Virus record (IMG/VR): IMGVR_UViG_3300042691_001003
Span: 1-21,756 of that record
Direction: 5' to 3' (one strand)
Source: a virus
DNA length: 21,756 nt
Positions 6,926 to 14,605 of the stretch are shown here, in pieces. Made by a program: the position numbers and the translations under genes. Position 1 is the first letter of the stretch. Each line of letters starts with the position of its first letter. Under the pieces are notes generated by a model. It made no database searches. It was not told where the DNA came from and saw only the letters and a program-made list of their open reading frames with translations.

Positions 6926-7521
6926 ATATCACAACAACCAAACTGACCGACATAAAGTCGAATCCAAACAATCCAAGAATTATCAAGGATGACAAATTTA
7001 AAAAATTAGTTGCATCGATTAAGGAATTTCCTCAGATGCTATCTTTAAGACCTATTGTCGTTAACGATGATATGATAGTACTTGGGGGAAATATGAGGCT
7101 AAAGGCTTGCAAGGAAGCTGGACTAAAAGAAGTGCCAATAATAAAGGCAAGTGATTTAAATGAAGAACAACAAAAGGCATTTATAATTAAAGACAATGTT
7201 GGATATGGAGAATGGGATTGGGATATGCTTGCTAACGAATGGGATGCTGAGGACTTGGTTGAGTGGGGTTTAGATATTCCAAGCTATGATATTAATGCAT
7301 CAGAATTAGGAACTAATTTTGATTTGCCAAATGGAGATAAATCACCTTTTCAACAAATGACATTTACTTTGGCAAATGAGCAAGCAATTCAAATTCAAAA
7401 TGCAATTCAGGATATTAAAATGACAGATGAATATAAATATGCTGAAACAATGGGCAATGAAAATTCAAATGGAAATGCTTTATATTTAATAATAATGCAA
7501 TGGGCAGAGCAAAAGAAATAA
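6922..7521 (+). CDS. ParB-N domain protein
   Basis: The N-terminal half of this 199-residue protein is a ParB/sulfiredoxin-like domain: NPNNPR at residues 14-19, PQMLSLRPIVV, and the nucleotide-binding box GGNMRLKA at 55-62, followed by KASDLNEEQQKAFIIKDN, a segment typical of ParB-like proteins encoded with phage DNA-modification genes. The C-terminal half has a GEWDWDMLANEWD motif and a predicted helical tail. In this context it is probably not a plasmid partition protein; it is more likely an accessory to DNA modification with the next gene, whose ORF starts inside its 3' end. That role is inference. No helix-turn-helix of canonical ParB is visible. Confidence 0.82.
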   Translation: MNITTTKLTDIKSNPNNPRIIKDDKFKKLVASIKEFPQMLSLRPIVVNDDMIVLGGNMRLKACKEAGLKEVPIIKASDLNEEQQKAFIIKDNVGYGEWDWDMLANEWDAEDLVEWGLDIPSYDINASELGTNFDLPNGDKSPFQQMTFTLANEQAIQIQNAIQDIKMTDEYKYAETMGNENSNGNALYLIIMQWAEQKK

Positions 7522-8210
7522 TTGTTAAAGTAATTCCAAGCAAAATCGCAAATGAATTTATAAAAAAAAATCATTATAGCGGTAAGGTTGTGCCAAATTC
7601 AATTCTACATTTTGGAGCATTTCTTGATGATAAGTTGCATGGTGTTTTAAGTTATGGAAGTCCAATGGTTAAAAAATCTGTAATAGGATTAGTTACAGAA
7701 ACAGGTTGGAATCAAATGTTAGAACTAAATAGAATGGCTTTTGATGAATATTTGCCAAAGTATAGCGAAAGTCGATGCATAGCAATTACTATTAAATTAA
7801 TAAAAAAAAATGCACCACAAATAAAATGGATTTTAAGTTTTAGCGATGGAACTCAATGTGGAGATGGTACAATTTACAGGGCATCTGGTTTTGTTTTAAC
7901 AAAAATAAATTCTACCTCGCCAACAAGAATTATGCCTGATGGTACAATTTTAAGTAGAATGACAGTAACAAAAGGTAAACATATTTTAAAAACAGGTGGT
8001 AAAGCTAATTGGCCAAAAGAAGCTGTTCCTTTAATTGGCTTTCAATTTCGTTATATTTACTTAATAGACAAAAATTGCAAAATAAATGTTCCAATATTAC
8101 CATTTAGTAAAATTGATGAAATGGGTGCAGGAATGTACAAAGGGCAAAAAATAAGCCTATCGGAAAGACAGGCTTTGAGCGATAAGGTAGAATCGAACTC
8201 CCCTTCTTGA
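7500..8210 (+). CDS. Mom-like DNA adenine modification protein
   Basis: This 236-residue protein resembles the Mom family, named after the phage Mu protein that adds a carbamoylmethyl-type group to adenine in DNA and so blocks restriction. The visible family features are KKNHYSGK with His25-Tyr26 near the N-terminus, ELNRMAF at 75-81, a GNAT-like core around ITIKLIKKNAPQIKWILSFSD (to Asp116), then YRASGF and IGFQFRYIYLID. The resemblance is to the family pattern, not proven by alignment. It overlaps the ParB-like gene by 22 bases. The last 33 bases run through the antisense tRNA-like element, so its C-terminal residues may be a recent extension. The codon choice is very A-rich. Confidence 0.72.
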   Translation: MGRAKEIIVKVIPSKIANEFIKKNHYSGKVVPNSILHFGAFLDDKLHGVLSYGSPMVKKSVIGLVTETGWNQMLELNRMAFDEYLPKYSESRCIAITIKLIKKNAPQIKWILSFSDGTQCGDGTIYRASGFVLTKINSTSPTRIMPDGTILSRMTVTKGKHILKTGGKANWPKEAVPLIGFQFRYIYLIDKNCKINVPILPFSKIDEMGAGMYKGQKISLSERQALSDKVESNSPS

Positions 8211-8247
8211 CTGGTTGCCAAGTGTGCTACCACTACACTATTATCGC
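8178..8247 (-). tRNA. tRNA-Gly-like gene (ACC), possibly degenerate
   Basis: The minus strand folds as a cloverleaf: a perfect 7-bp acceptor stem (GCGATAA with TTATCGC), D arm GTGT-AGTGGTA-GCAC, anticodon stem CTTGG with TCAAG around the loop CAACCAG, and T arm GGGAG-TTCGATT-CTACC with one G-A mismatch. The anticodon would be ACC (Gly); G1-C72, C2-G71, C35, C36 and discriminator U73 all fit glycine identity. Oddities are A instead of the invariant U33, a variable loop of only three bases, and no encoded CCA. It lies antisense to the surrounding operon and overlaps the mom-like gene end. It may be a functional atypical tRNA, a decaying one, or a tRNA mimic. Confidence 0.55.
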
Positions 8248-8284
8248 ATTGATTAACAAATATATAAAAATTATGTAAAACAAT

Positions 8285-8695
8285 ATGGCAAACGAACAAA
8301 ATTTAGTAAGTTTTAAGAAAGGTCAATCAGGCAATCCAAATGGTCGACCAAAGAAATACGTTACGTTGTTAAAGGAATCAGGTTATAATATGACCGAGAT
8401 TGGAATAACGATTCGTAAAATGCTTGCTATGAATATTGACCAACTTAAAGAGATATTTGATAATCCTGAAAGTTCGATATTAGAAAAGACAATTGCTGGA
8501 GCAATGAATAAGTCTTTAAAGAACGGCTCTTTATATTCGATTGAAACTTTATTAAGTAGGGTATTTGGAAAGCCAAAAGAATCGGCTGATATAAAACAAG
8601 ATACTGAAATAACTATAAAATTTGCCAATGGAGATTATCCTACCGACTCCACACGAGGCGCAGAAAAAAGTATTACAGAGCAAGGCGAGGTTTAG
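8285..8695 (+). CDS. terS: Small terminase subunit-like (DUF5681)
   Basis: The 136-residue protein begins with a short tail and then FKKGQSGNPNGRPKK at about residues 10-24, the signature of DUF5681, a family that often stands just before the large terminase and is taken as the small subunit that recognises phage DNA. The middle region is helical (MLAMNIDQLKEIF and LLSRVFGKPKES), and the tail is acidic and Thr-rich. It is followed directly by the large terminase with a 68-base overlap in another frame. There is no classical helix-turn-helix at the N-terminus. The role is inferred from family and position. Confidence 0.78.
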   Translation: MANEQNLVSFKKGQSGNPNGRPKKYVTLLKESGYNMTEIGITIRKMLAMNIDQLKEIFDNPESSILEKTIAGAMNKSLKNGSLYSIETLLSRVFGKPKESADIKQDTEITIKFANGDYPTDSTRGAEKSITEQGEV

Positions 8696-9794
8696 AGTGC
8701 TTATGTGCGGGCGAAGATTTGGCAAGTCCTTGATTAGCCAGGTCATAACTTGCGTGGAAGCATTACAAGGAAAGTCAGTTGCTTACATAACTCCGACTTA
8801 TAAATTAGCCAAAGTCTTTTTTGATGATATTGCTTTAATTCTTCCTCCCGAAGTAGCAACTTCTAACATATCAGATTTGACTTTTAAATTGGCTACGGGT
8901 GGAGTCATTCGATTTTATACGGGCGAAAGATTAGACAATCTTCGAGGTATGCGATTTCACTATGTGATTATCGATGAGGCTTCATATATTCCCGATTTAG
9001 AGAACGGTTGGAATAATGCTATAAGACCTACCTTAACCGATTACAAAGGCAAGGCGCTATTCCTATCAACTCCGAGAGGCAAGAATTATTTCTATTCTTT
9101 ATATTTAAAAGGATTAGAAGCAAACGGAGAATGGGAATCCTTTAAGTATTCGACTTACGACAATCCTTATATTGCAAATTCTGAGGTCGATTCAATTAAA
9201 GAATCAGCAATTCCCGTAGTATTCGAGCAAGAGTATATGGCTAACCCAGCCGAGAATGCTGCGAATCCATTCGGAAGTGAGGCAATTCGTAAGTGTACAT
9301 CGGATATTTCTACCAACATTGTTAAATGTTACGGAGTCGATTTGGCAAAGTACTCAGATTGGACGGTAATTATCGGTTTAGATAATAGTGGCAATGTGGC
9401 TTACTATGACCGATTTCAGAAAGATTGGGCATCGACTCAGAACATTTTACGCAATTGTCAAAAAGCACCGATGTTAATTGATAGTACTGGAGTAGGCGAT
9501 CCGATAGTCGAGCAATTACAAAGGGAAGGCATGGACATAGAAGGCTTTAAGTTTACATCACAAAGCAAGCAAGAATTAATGTTAGGTCTTCAAGTGGCAA
9601 TCCACCAAGAGCGAGTACACTATCCCGAAGGAATGATTAAAAATGAATTAGAAGTTTTTGAATATCAATATACATCACACGGAGTAAAGTATTCTGCTCC
9701 GACTGGATTTACGGATGACTGCGTTTGTGCTTTAGCATTAGCATGGCGCAAGTTTGATTTTAAGTCAGGAACGGGCAGATACAACTTTGTTTAA
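8628..9794 (+). CDS. terL: Large terminase subunit
   Basis: From the ATG at 8628 (preferred over TTG 8622) the protein has 388 residues and contains both motor and nuclease domains. The ATPase has Walker A GRRFGKS at residues 28-34, Walker B VIIDEAS with Asp116-Glu117, and a coupling motif around LFLSTPRGKN. The RNase-H-like nuclease has GVDLAKYSDW with Asp238, LIDSTGVGDP with Asp285, and TDDCVCALALAW with Asp363-Asp364. It would package DNA into the prohead and cut the concatemer. All catalytic acidic residues are present, so the enzyme looks intact, though compact. The 5' end overlaps the small subunit gene by 68 bases. Confidence 0.95.
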   Translation: MEIILPTPHEAQKKVLQSKARFRVLMCGRRFGKSLISQVITCVEALQGKSVAYITPTYKLAKVFFDDIALILPPEVATSNISDLTFKLATGGVIRFYTGERLDNLRGMRFHYVIIDEASYIPDLENGWNNAIRPTLTDYKGKALFLSTPRGKNYFYSLYLKGLEANGEWESFKYSTYDNPYIANSEVDSIKESAIPVVFEQEYMANPAENAANPFGSEAIRKCTSDISTNIVKCYGVDLAKYSDWTVIIGLDNSGNVAYYDRFQKDWASTQNILRNCQKAPMLIDSTGVGDPIVEQLQREGMDIEGFKFTSQSKQELMLGLQVAIHQERVHYPEGMIKNELEVFEYQYTSHGVKYSAPTGFTDDCVCALALAWRKFDFKSGTGRYNFV

Positions 9795-9810
9795 TTAGCT
9801 ATTTATAAAT

Positions 9811-10458
9811 ATGAACTGGAAAGATGTCACGGTATGGCAATGGCAACAAATTCAAAACTTGCTTGTAAAAAGGGAAGGTTTAACCGAGTTGGATATTGCA
9901 GTAAAGTCATTAGAGATTTTGACTTACCAAACGGAAGCACAAATTGATTCTTTAAGTATTAAGGAATTAAATGAGCAGTTAAAGAAGATTACATTTATTA
10001 CTGAGTCAGCACCCATACCAAAGCCAAACGATATTATTAAGATTGGTAAAAAAAGATATAGGTGCGTTTATGATATTCGAAATATCCCTTATTCAAGGTA
10101 TTTAGAAACTAAATTCTTTGGGGATGATATTATAAACAATTTGCATAAGATAGCAGCTTCGATGGTTATGCCTATGAAGTTGACCTGGCGAGGTTGGAAA
10201 GTAGCCAAGTACGATGCAAGCAAGCATGAGGAATATGCTGAGGATTTATTATCAGCAAGCTTTGAATCGGTTTATGGGAGTGTGGTTTTTTTTTGTCAAG
10301 TATTCAGCGAATCGATAACGAGTTTAAAGGATTATTTGAAAGAGGAGTTGACGAAGAACGGGATGGACAAATTGGAAGCAGAGGTAACGATAATGGCTTT
10401 ATGCAACGTTATGGATGGATTTACCAGGCTACCATCATTGCCGAACACGAGAGAATAA
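9811..10458 (+). CDS. Tail assembly chaperone, frame-0 product
   Basis: The 215-residue protein starts MNWKDVTVWQWQQIQ, a beginning typical of tail-assembly-chaperone-like proteins in phages of Bacteroidota, and is rich in helices with a conserved-looking WRGWKVAKYDASKHEEY segment around residue 128. By position between the terminase and tail genes, and by the overlapping -1 frame at its 3' end, it is the counterpart of lambda gpG: it would coat the tape measure protein before tail tube polymerisation. Candidate slippery sites are described separately. If no shift occurs the protein ends at TAA 10456-10458. Function is inferred from context and the frameshift architecture. Confidence 0.62.
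   Translation: MNWKDVTVWQWQQIQNLLVKREGLTELDIAVKSLEILTYQTEAQIDSLSIKELNEQLKKITFITESAPIPKPNDIIKIGKKRYRCVYDIRNIPYSRYLETKFFGDDIINNLHKIAASMVMPMKLTWRGWKVAKYDASKHEEYAEDLLSASFESVYGSVVFFCQVFSESITSLKDYLKEELTKNGMDKLEAEVTIMALCNVMDGFTRLPSLPNTRE
10287..10329 (+). promoter_or_regulatory. Candidate -1 ribosomal frameshift sites
   Basis: Two slippery heptamers occur in the reading frame of the tail chaperone gene. One is T TTA AAG at 10323-10329, a textbook X XXY YYZ site in codons AGT TTA AAG. The other is T TTT TTT at 10287-10293 within a run of nine T. Either shift by -1 enters the frame that is open to 10574, giving a 254-residue fusion. No strong downstream hairpin is obvious, which weakens but does not exclude the call. 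Confidence 0.45.
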
Positions 10459-10574
10459 ATTTAGCAGATGCGTTTGAATTGCCAACGATTCAAGCATTAA
10501 ATGATTTAAGTTATATCAAGGCGAAAAATAGTTTTGATAGGGAGCTAATGAAAAAGATTTATGGCAAGCATTGA
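10293..10574 (+). CDS. Tail assembly chaperone, -1 frame extension
   Basis: This frame is -1 relative to the upstream chaperone gene and ends at TGA 10572-10574. Its credible part begins about MQRYGWIYQATIIAEHERINL (ATG at 10401) and runs through ELPTIQALNDLSYIKAKNSFD, a helical segment like the C-terminal T domains of chaperones made by frameshifting. The first 35 codons have an odd composition (Gly/Asn/Arg) and may be only a linker. It could be made by -1 frameshift as a gpGT-like fusion or by separate initiation at 10401 as a 57-residue protein; I favour frameshifting. The last 14 bases overlap the next gene's start. Confidence 0.55.
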   Translation: MSSIQRIDNEFKGLFERGVDEERDGQIGSRGNDNGFMQRYGWIYQATIIAEHERINLADAFELPTIQALNDLSYIKAKNSFDRELMKKIYGKH

Positions 10575-11229
10575 GCAAGCACAAAAAGCATTAGGAGAAA
10601 GTTTTGATTTTGGAGGCGATACTAAGCAAGGCGCACTAAAATTAAATGCGGTTGAAAAGGTGATGTACGATGCTGCGACTAAATTCATAGGCTTGGCTCA
10701 ACAAAGAATCAATGCAAAGAAAAAAGTTGATAGAGGTAATTTAAGTGATATATCAGTTTCCACCATTCAAAAAACGGGAAATAAATATTCTTTGACAATT
10801 GGATATGATAAGACAAATCCAGCATCTGAGTATTACGATTTCCAAAATAAAGGAGTAAAAGGAATAAAAAGCGGTCAACCAAATTCGCCTTATAAATTTA
10901 GAACGTTAAGCGTTTCTAAAAATATGGTGGAGGCAATTCTTCAATGGTATTTAAGGCATAAGAATTATATTAGAAATGAAGACCAACGCAAAGGATTAAG
11001 TCCTTTACAAATAAAAAGAAAAACGATTGCTAATGTTGCTGACCCTAAAATAAAATTAAGACAATTAGCAATTAACACGGCTAAGAATATTAAGAAAAAA
11101 GGAATAGGTCGAGTAGGTTTTTTTGATGACAATTTGGATAAAGCATTTGGACAAGAATTTCAAACAAAATTAGCGCAAGCATTAGGACAAGATATAGCAT
11201 TAACGATTACACAAACATTTAAGAAATAA
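10561..11229 (+). CDS. Tail completion / neck-like structural protein
   Basis: This is a 222-residue basic soluble protein with an alpha-beta pattern. Residues 40-110 include KYSLTIGYDKTNPASEYYDFQNKGVKG, and the C-terminal half has Lys-rich helices (IKRKTIANVADPKIKLRQLAI, AKNIKKKGIGRVGFF). Proteins with this layout in phages of Bacteroidota are annotated as hypothetical or virion proteins, and the general shape is like neck or tail completion proteins of the gp10 type. The location right after the tail chaperones and before the large tail proteins supports a tail or head-tail-joining role. The start overlaps the chaperone extension. The function is not certain. Confidence 0.5.
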   Translation: MASIEQAQKALGESFDFGGDTKQGALKLNAVEKVMYDAATKFIGLAQQRINAKKKVDRGNLSDISVSTIQKTGNKYSLTIGYDKTNPASEYYDFQNKGVKGIKSGQPNSPYKFRTLSVSKNMVEAILQWYLRHKNYIRNEDQRKGLSPLQIKRKTIANVADPKIKLRQLAINTAKNIKKKGIGRVGFFDDNLDKAFGQEFQTKLAQALGQDIALTITQTFKK

Positions 11230-12380
11230 TGGCAGTTACAAGCATTACCGCTCCAGCTTCATATACTTCGGCTCACGATAGCTTATGGCATATAGCAAGT
11301 TCAACCAACGTAGCAGAATCCTCTTTTAAATATGTATTTGATTTACAAATTGGTGGCACAACCGTTGCCACTCTTAAGAACTATCCCGACTCAGGAGGAT
11401 ATGGTGTACTTGATGTCGCTCCCATTGTCAGAAACTATCTTGGAAGCGGTTTTAACCCATCAGGAAGTACACTCTTACAGTTCGCTGGCTCATTCTTATT
11501 CGTCGACTATACCGTTTTATTCGGAGAAGAATTTGGAGGTAACCCCCCAAGTTTAAATGAGGATTCCGTAAATGCTAAAGGATGGAACTATTCATTAAAT
11601 CCTTTTAGGGTTTCAATTTCTACTTATGCAAATAAGTTTTTAACGACACGAGATAGAAGCGCTGGCGAGGTTATAAATGGTGAAAAGTTTTATATTACTT
11701 ATTTCAATGCCAACTTATCAGCAGTAACGGCAACGATTCAAAAGATAAATGAAGATGGAAGTAATAGCGGAAGTGCTTCAACTGGAGGCACAATATCAAG
11801 TCTTTCATCTTTGCTTTTGGATTTAAGTCCAAGTGCAATAAATGCTTATTTAGGTAGTTCATTTATTACCGATGCAACGTATGGTTATAAGGTAACGATT
11901 GGCTCGGATACGATGACAATGAAGCAAGTTTGTGCGCCAAGATTTACACCAATTAATTTAGTATTCCAAAATCAATTCGGAGGATATGACACTTTTGGTT
12001 TTAGGTTACTTAATCGCCAACAAAAGAATTTTAAAAGAACGACTTATCAAACTGCTGATTATCAAAGGAGCGGAACTTCGATGGCTTTTAAAAATAGTTC
12101 GGGAGTTCATTACGGAGGTGTGCAAGCATTAGCCACTCAAATCGATTGGAGTTACCTTGTAACAAGTGATTATATATCGGCAGTAGATTATGCTTTAGGC
12201 GCTGAATTACTTGCTTCTAACGAGGTTTATTTACATTTAATCAACGGAGGGACAAGCGACTACTACCCTATCGTTATGAAAGACACAAATTGGCAAGAGA
12301 AGGTAAGCACTTCGGACAAAATATTTAATTACCAATTACAATTTGATTTAGGGCAAAAACAATATAGCCAATTTAGATAA
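11229..12380 (+). CDS. Tail-associated structural protein
   Basis: This 383-residue protein begins MAVTSITAPASYTSAHDSLWH and is dominated by beta-strand-forming Ser/Thr/Gly-rich sequence, with a conserved-looking segment VFDLQIGGTTVATLKNYPDSGGYGV around residues 36-60 and an acidic, aromatic C-terminus. No signal peptide, transmembrane helix or catalytic motif is visible. Similar proteins appear next to a large tail/baseplate protein in phages of Bacteroidota. I infer a virion tail component such as a distal tail or fibre-attachment protein. Translation is coupled to the gene before it, and its stop and the next start overlap at 12380. Confidence 0.5.
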   Translation: MAVTSITAPASYTSAHDSLWHIASSTNVAESSFKYVFDLQIGGTTVATLKNYPDSGGYGVLDVAPIVRNYLGSGFNPSGSTLLQFAGSFLFVDYTVLFGEEFGGNPPSLNEDSVNAKGWNYSLNPFRVSISTYANKFLTTRDRSAGEVINGEKFYITYFNANLSAVTATIQKINEDGSNSGSASTGGTISSLSSLLLDLSPSAINAYLGSSFITDATYGYKVTIGSDTMTMKQVCAPRFTPINLVFQNQFGGYDTFGFRLLNRQQKNFKRTTYQTADYQRSGTSMAFKNSSGVHYGGVQALATQIDWSYLVTSDYISAVDYALGAELLASNEVYLHLINGGTSDYYPIVMKDTNWQEKVSTSDKIFNYQLQFDLGQKQYSQFR

Positions 12381-14602
12381 TGATAACCGAAATAATAATT
12401 GAACAACAAAGGCTCGATTTATTTGAAGATATAGGAGCTGAACTAAACTACGCAATAGATGACATTAAAGACTTTTCAGCGAGGAACTCGAACTATTCTA
12501 AAACGATTAACATACCTGGCAACGCAAATAATAATAAAGTGTTTGGTCATATCTATAATTTTACCAGCGGTAATAATTACGGTGTTAGTGACCCTTCTGC
12601 GACAAATGTTGGCTATAATTTTGACCCGACCAAGCAAGCAAATTGTCAGATATTTGTCAATAAGATTCAAGTTTTTAAGGGAGTTCTTCGCCTTTTGGAG
12701 ATAACCATTCAGAACGGAGTGATTGAATATCAGTGCGCCGTATTTGGTGAGTTAGGTGGTTTTGCCTCCGCAATTGGGAATAAGGTTTTAGATGACCCTG
12801 ATATGCTAGGTCATTTTAATGATACCTACGAAGAATATTGGACTGCTGATAATGTAGTTGATTCTTGGACTGCTTCGGGTGTTGCAAGTGGATTGGGTAT
12901 TGTTTATCCTTTAATCGATTACGGCTTATGTAAGCACCCCGATACTGGTGGAGGTAAAGATTGGCATTTAAATGCTTTTAGACCAGCATTTTTCGTACAT
13001 GAATTAATAAGTAAAATAATTGATTTTTCGGGATATACATATACTTCTGCATTTTTTGATACACCATATTTTAGAAGTTTAATTATTCCGAATAACAAGG
13101 CAAACCTTGAGCAATTGACAAGTAAGTTATTACTTGTTGAATCTACAATTTGTGTTGAAAGTGGTAGTGATGTCGGAATGACCGATTACATTACATTTAA
13201 TTTAAATCAAAACCTAGTTTTATTTAGCACGGCAGACTATAAAACATATACGTTTAATAATGCAGCGGAAACGTTAGGTAAAATTAAACTTTATGGATGG
13301 CTTACGCTTTCAAGTCCAGGCTATTTTACAATCAATGTAAAAAAATCGGGGGATACAATTTTAACTGAAACATTTACTCAAGGGGTTGCAAATCAAAACA
13401 TTCCTATCGATTGGGTTATTGATGTATCCTTAGCCGATACGGACACGATTGCAATACAAGCTATATTTTATACGGGAGTAGAGTATTCAACGCTATGTCC
13501 AATTGATTTAAAATTAGAGTTTGAGTCAGACTTTGCTCAAGTAGGATTAGCAACGGAAGGAGACCAAATCAATATCGGTAATTGTTTGCCGAAAGGGATA
13601 CAACAAAAAGATTTCTTTGCTTCAATTTGTCGTATGTTTAATTTATACGTTTATGAAGACCCACAAAAAACAACACATTTGCTGATTGAGCCATACATAG
13701 AATTTTATCGCAAAGGCGCTGGATTCTTAAAGATAAACGATGTTGGCGAGTTACTATTGCACGGTGAAGCTGGAGATGCTACTGGATTACTTTTATTATC
13801 TGACCCCATAGCCGACTCAATTGATTGGTCGAATAAGGTTGACTATTCAAAAGAGATTTCGATTAAACCAATGTCGGAATTAAATGCGAGGTATTACGAC
13901 TTTGTGTACACTCAAGACGATGACTATTACAACGAGTCTTATAATAAAAAATACAACGAGTCGTATGGGGATAGGAAAGAAGATACTGGATTCCAATTTG
14001 CTGAAGATAGGTCTGAGGTAAAAATTATATTTAGTCCAAGTGTATTGACCAAAAGTACTGACGATATAAAGTTAAGAGCCAACTTATTTAAAGTTAGTAA
14101 CGAAACTGAGGAGCGTAAGGATAACAATGTAAGAATAATGTTTTTCAAAAATATTGAATTGCCTTATCCAAGCACTAATAAATATAAAATCAAAGATTAC
14201 TATAATGGAACGGGAACTGCTCCAGGTGGTAACTTAAAAAATGATGTCGAATCTTATGGTTATGCTGGTCATTTAGATGACCCTATACTTCCGACTTCTG
14301 ATTTAAATTATGGCGCACCTAAAGAAGTTTATTTTAAGTTAGATAATCCTTATCCATCGGCTAATTTATTTAATGCTTGGTGGGATGAATATTTGGCTGA
14401 AATAATAAACAAAGATAGTAAGCTATTAAGTTGCTATTTATATTTGACCGTTCAGGATATTCATTCGCTTGACTTTGCTCAACTTATTTATATTGATGGC
14501 GCATTATGGAGGTTAAACAAAGTAGTTGATTTTAACCCAAGCATTCCCCAAACAACCAAATGCGAATTGCTTAGAGTTATAGAATTATTTTATCCAAGTT
14601 AA
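12380..14602 (+). CDS. Large tail / baseplate-like protein
   Basis: At 740 residues this is the longest protein in the window. The N-terminus has a pattern shared by tail-tip proteins of phages of Bacteroidota: an acidic stretch FEDIGAELNYAIDDIKDF, then SARNSNYSKTINIPG, at residues 15-45. The centre is beta-rich with Gly/Asp/Tyr, and around residues 500-540 an acid and Tyr/Asn-rich part reads YTQDDDYYNESYNKKYNESY. No lysozyme or peptidase motif is seen. It probably forms the baseplate or tail tip hub. It sits immediately before the tape measure gene, three bases apart. Confidence 0.55.
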   Translation: MITEIIIEQQRLDLFEDIGAELNYAIDDIKDFSARNSNYSKTINIPGNANNNKVFGHIYNFTSGNNYGVSDPSATNVGYNFDPTKQANCQIFVNKIQVFKGVLRLLEITIQNGVIEYQCAVFGELGGFASAIGNKVLDDPDMLGHFNDTYEEYWTADNVVDSWTASGVASGLGIVYPLIDYGLCKHPDTGGGKDWHLNAFRPAFFVHELISKIIDFSGYTYTSAFFDTPYFRSLIIPNNKANLEQLTSKLLLVESTICVESGSDVGMTDYITFNLNQNLVLFSTADYKTYTFNNAAETLGKIKLYGWLTLSSPGYFTINVKKSGDTILTETFTQGVANQNIPIDWVIDVSLADTDTIAIQAIFYTGVEYSTLCPIDLKLEFESDFAQVGLATEGDQINIGNCLPKGIQQKDFFASICRMFNLYVYEDPQKTTHLLIEPYIEFYRKGAGFLKINDVGELLLHGEAGDATGLLLLSDPIADSIDWSNKVDYSKEISIKPMSELNARYYDFVYTQDDDYYNESYNKKYNESYGDRKEDTGFQFAEDRSEVKIIFSPSVLTKSTDDIKLRANLFKVSNETEERKDNNVRIMFFKNIELPYPSTNKYKIKDYYNGTGTAPGGNLKNDVESYGYAGHLDDPILPTSDLNYGAPKEVYFKLDNPYPSANLFNAWWDEYLAEIINKDSKLLSCYLYLTVQDIHSLDFAQLIYIDGALWRLNKVVDFNPSIPQTTKCELLRVIELFYPS

Positions 14603-14605
14603 GAA

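Noticed and set aside
8178-8247. tRNA-like element as an integration attachment site
   Set aside because: A complete cloverleaf inside the phage gene order, without an integrase or flanking repeat in the window, does not look like an attP or attL/attR junction.
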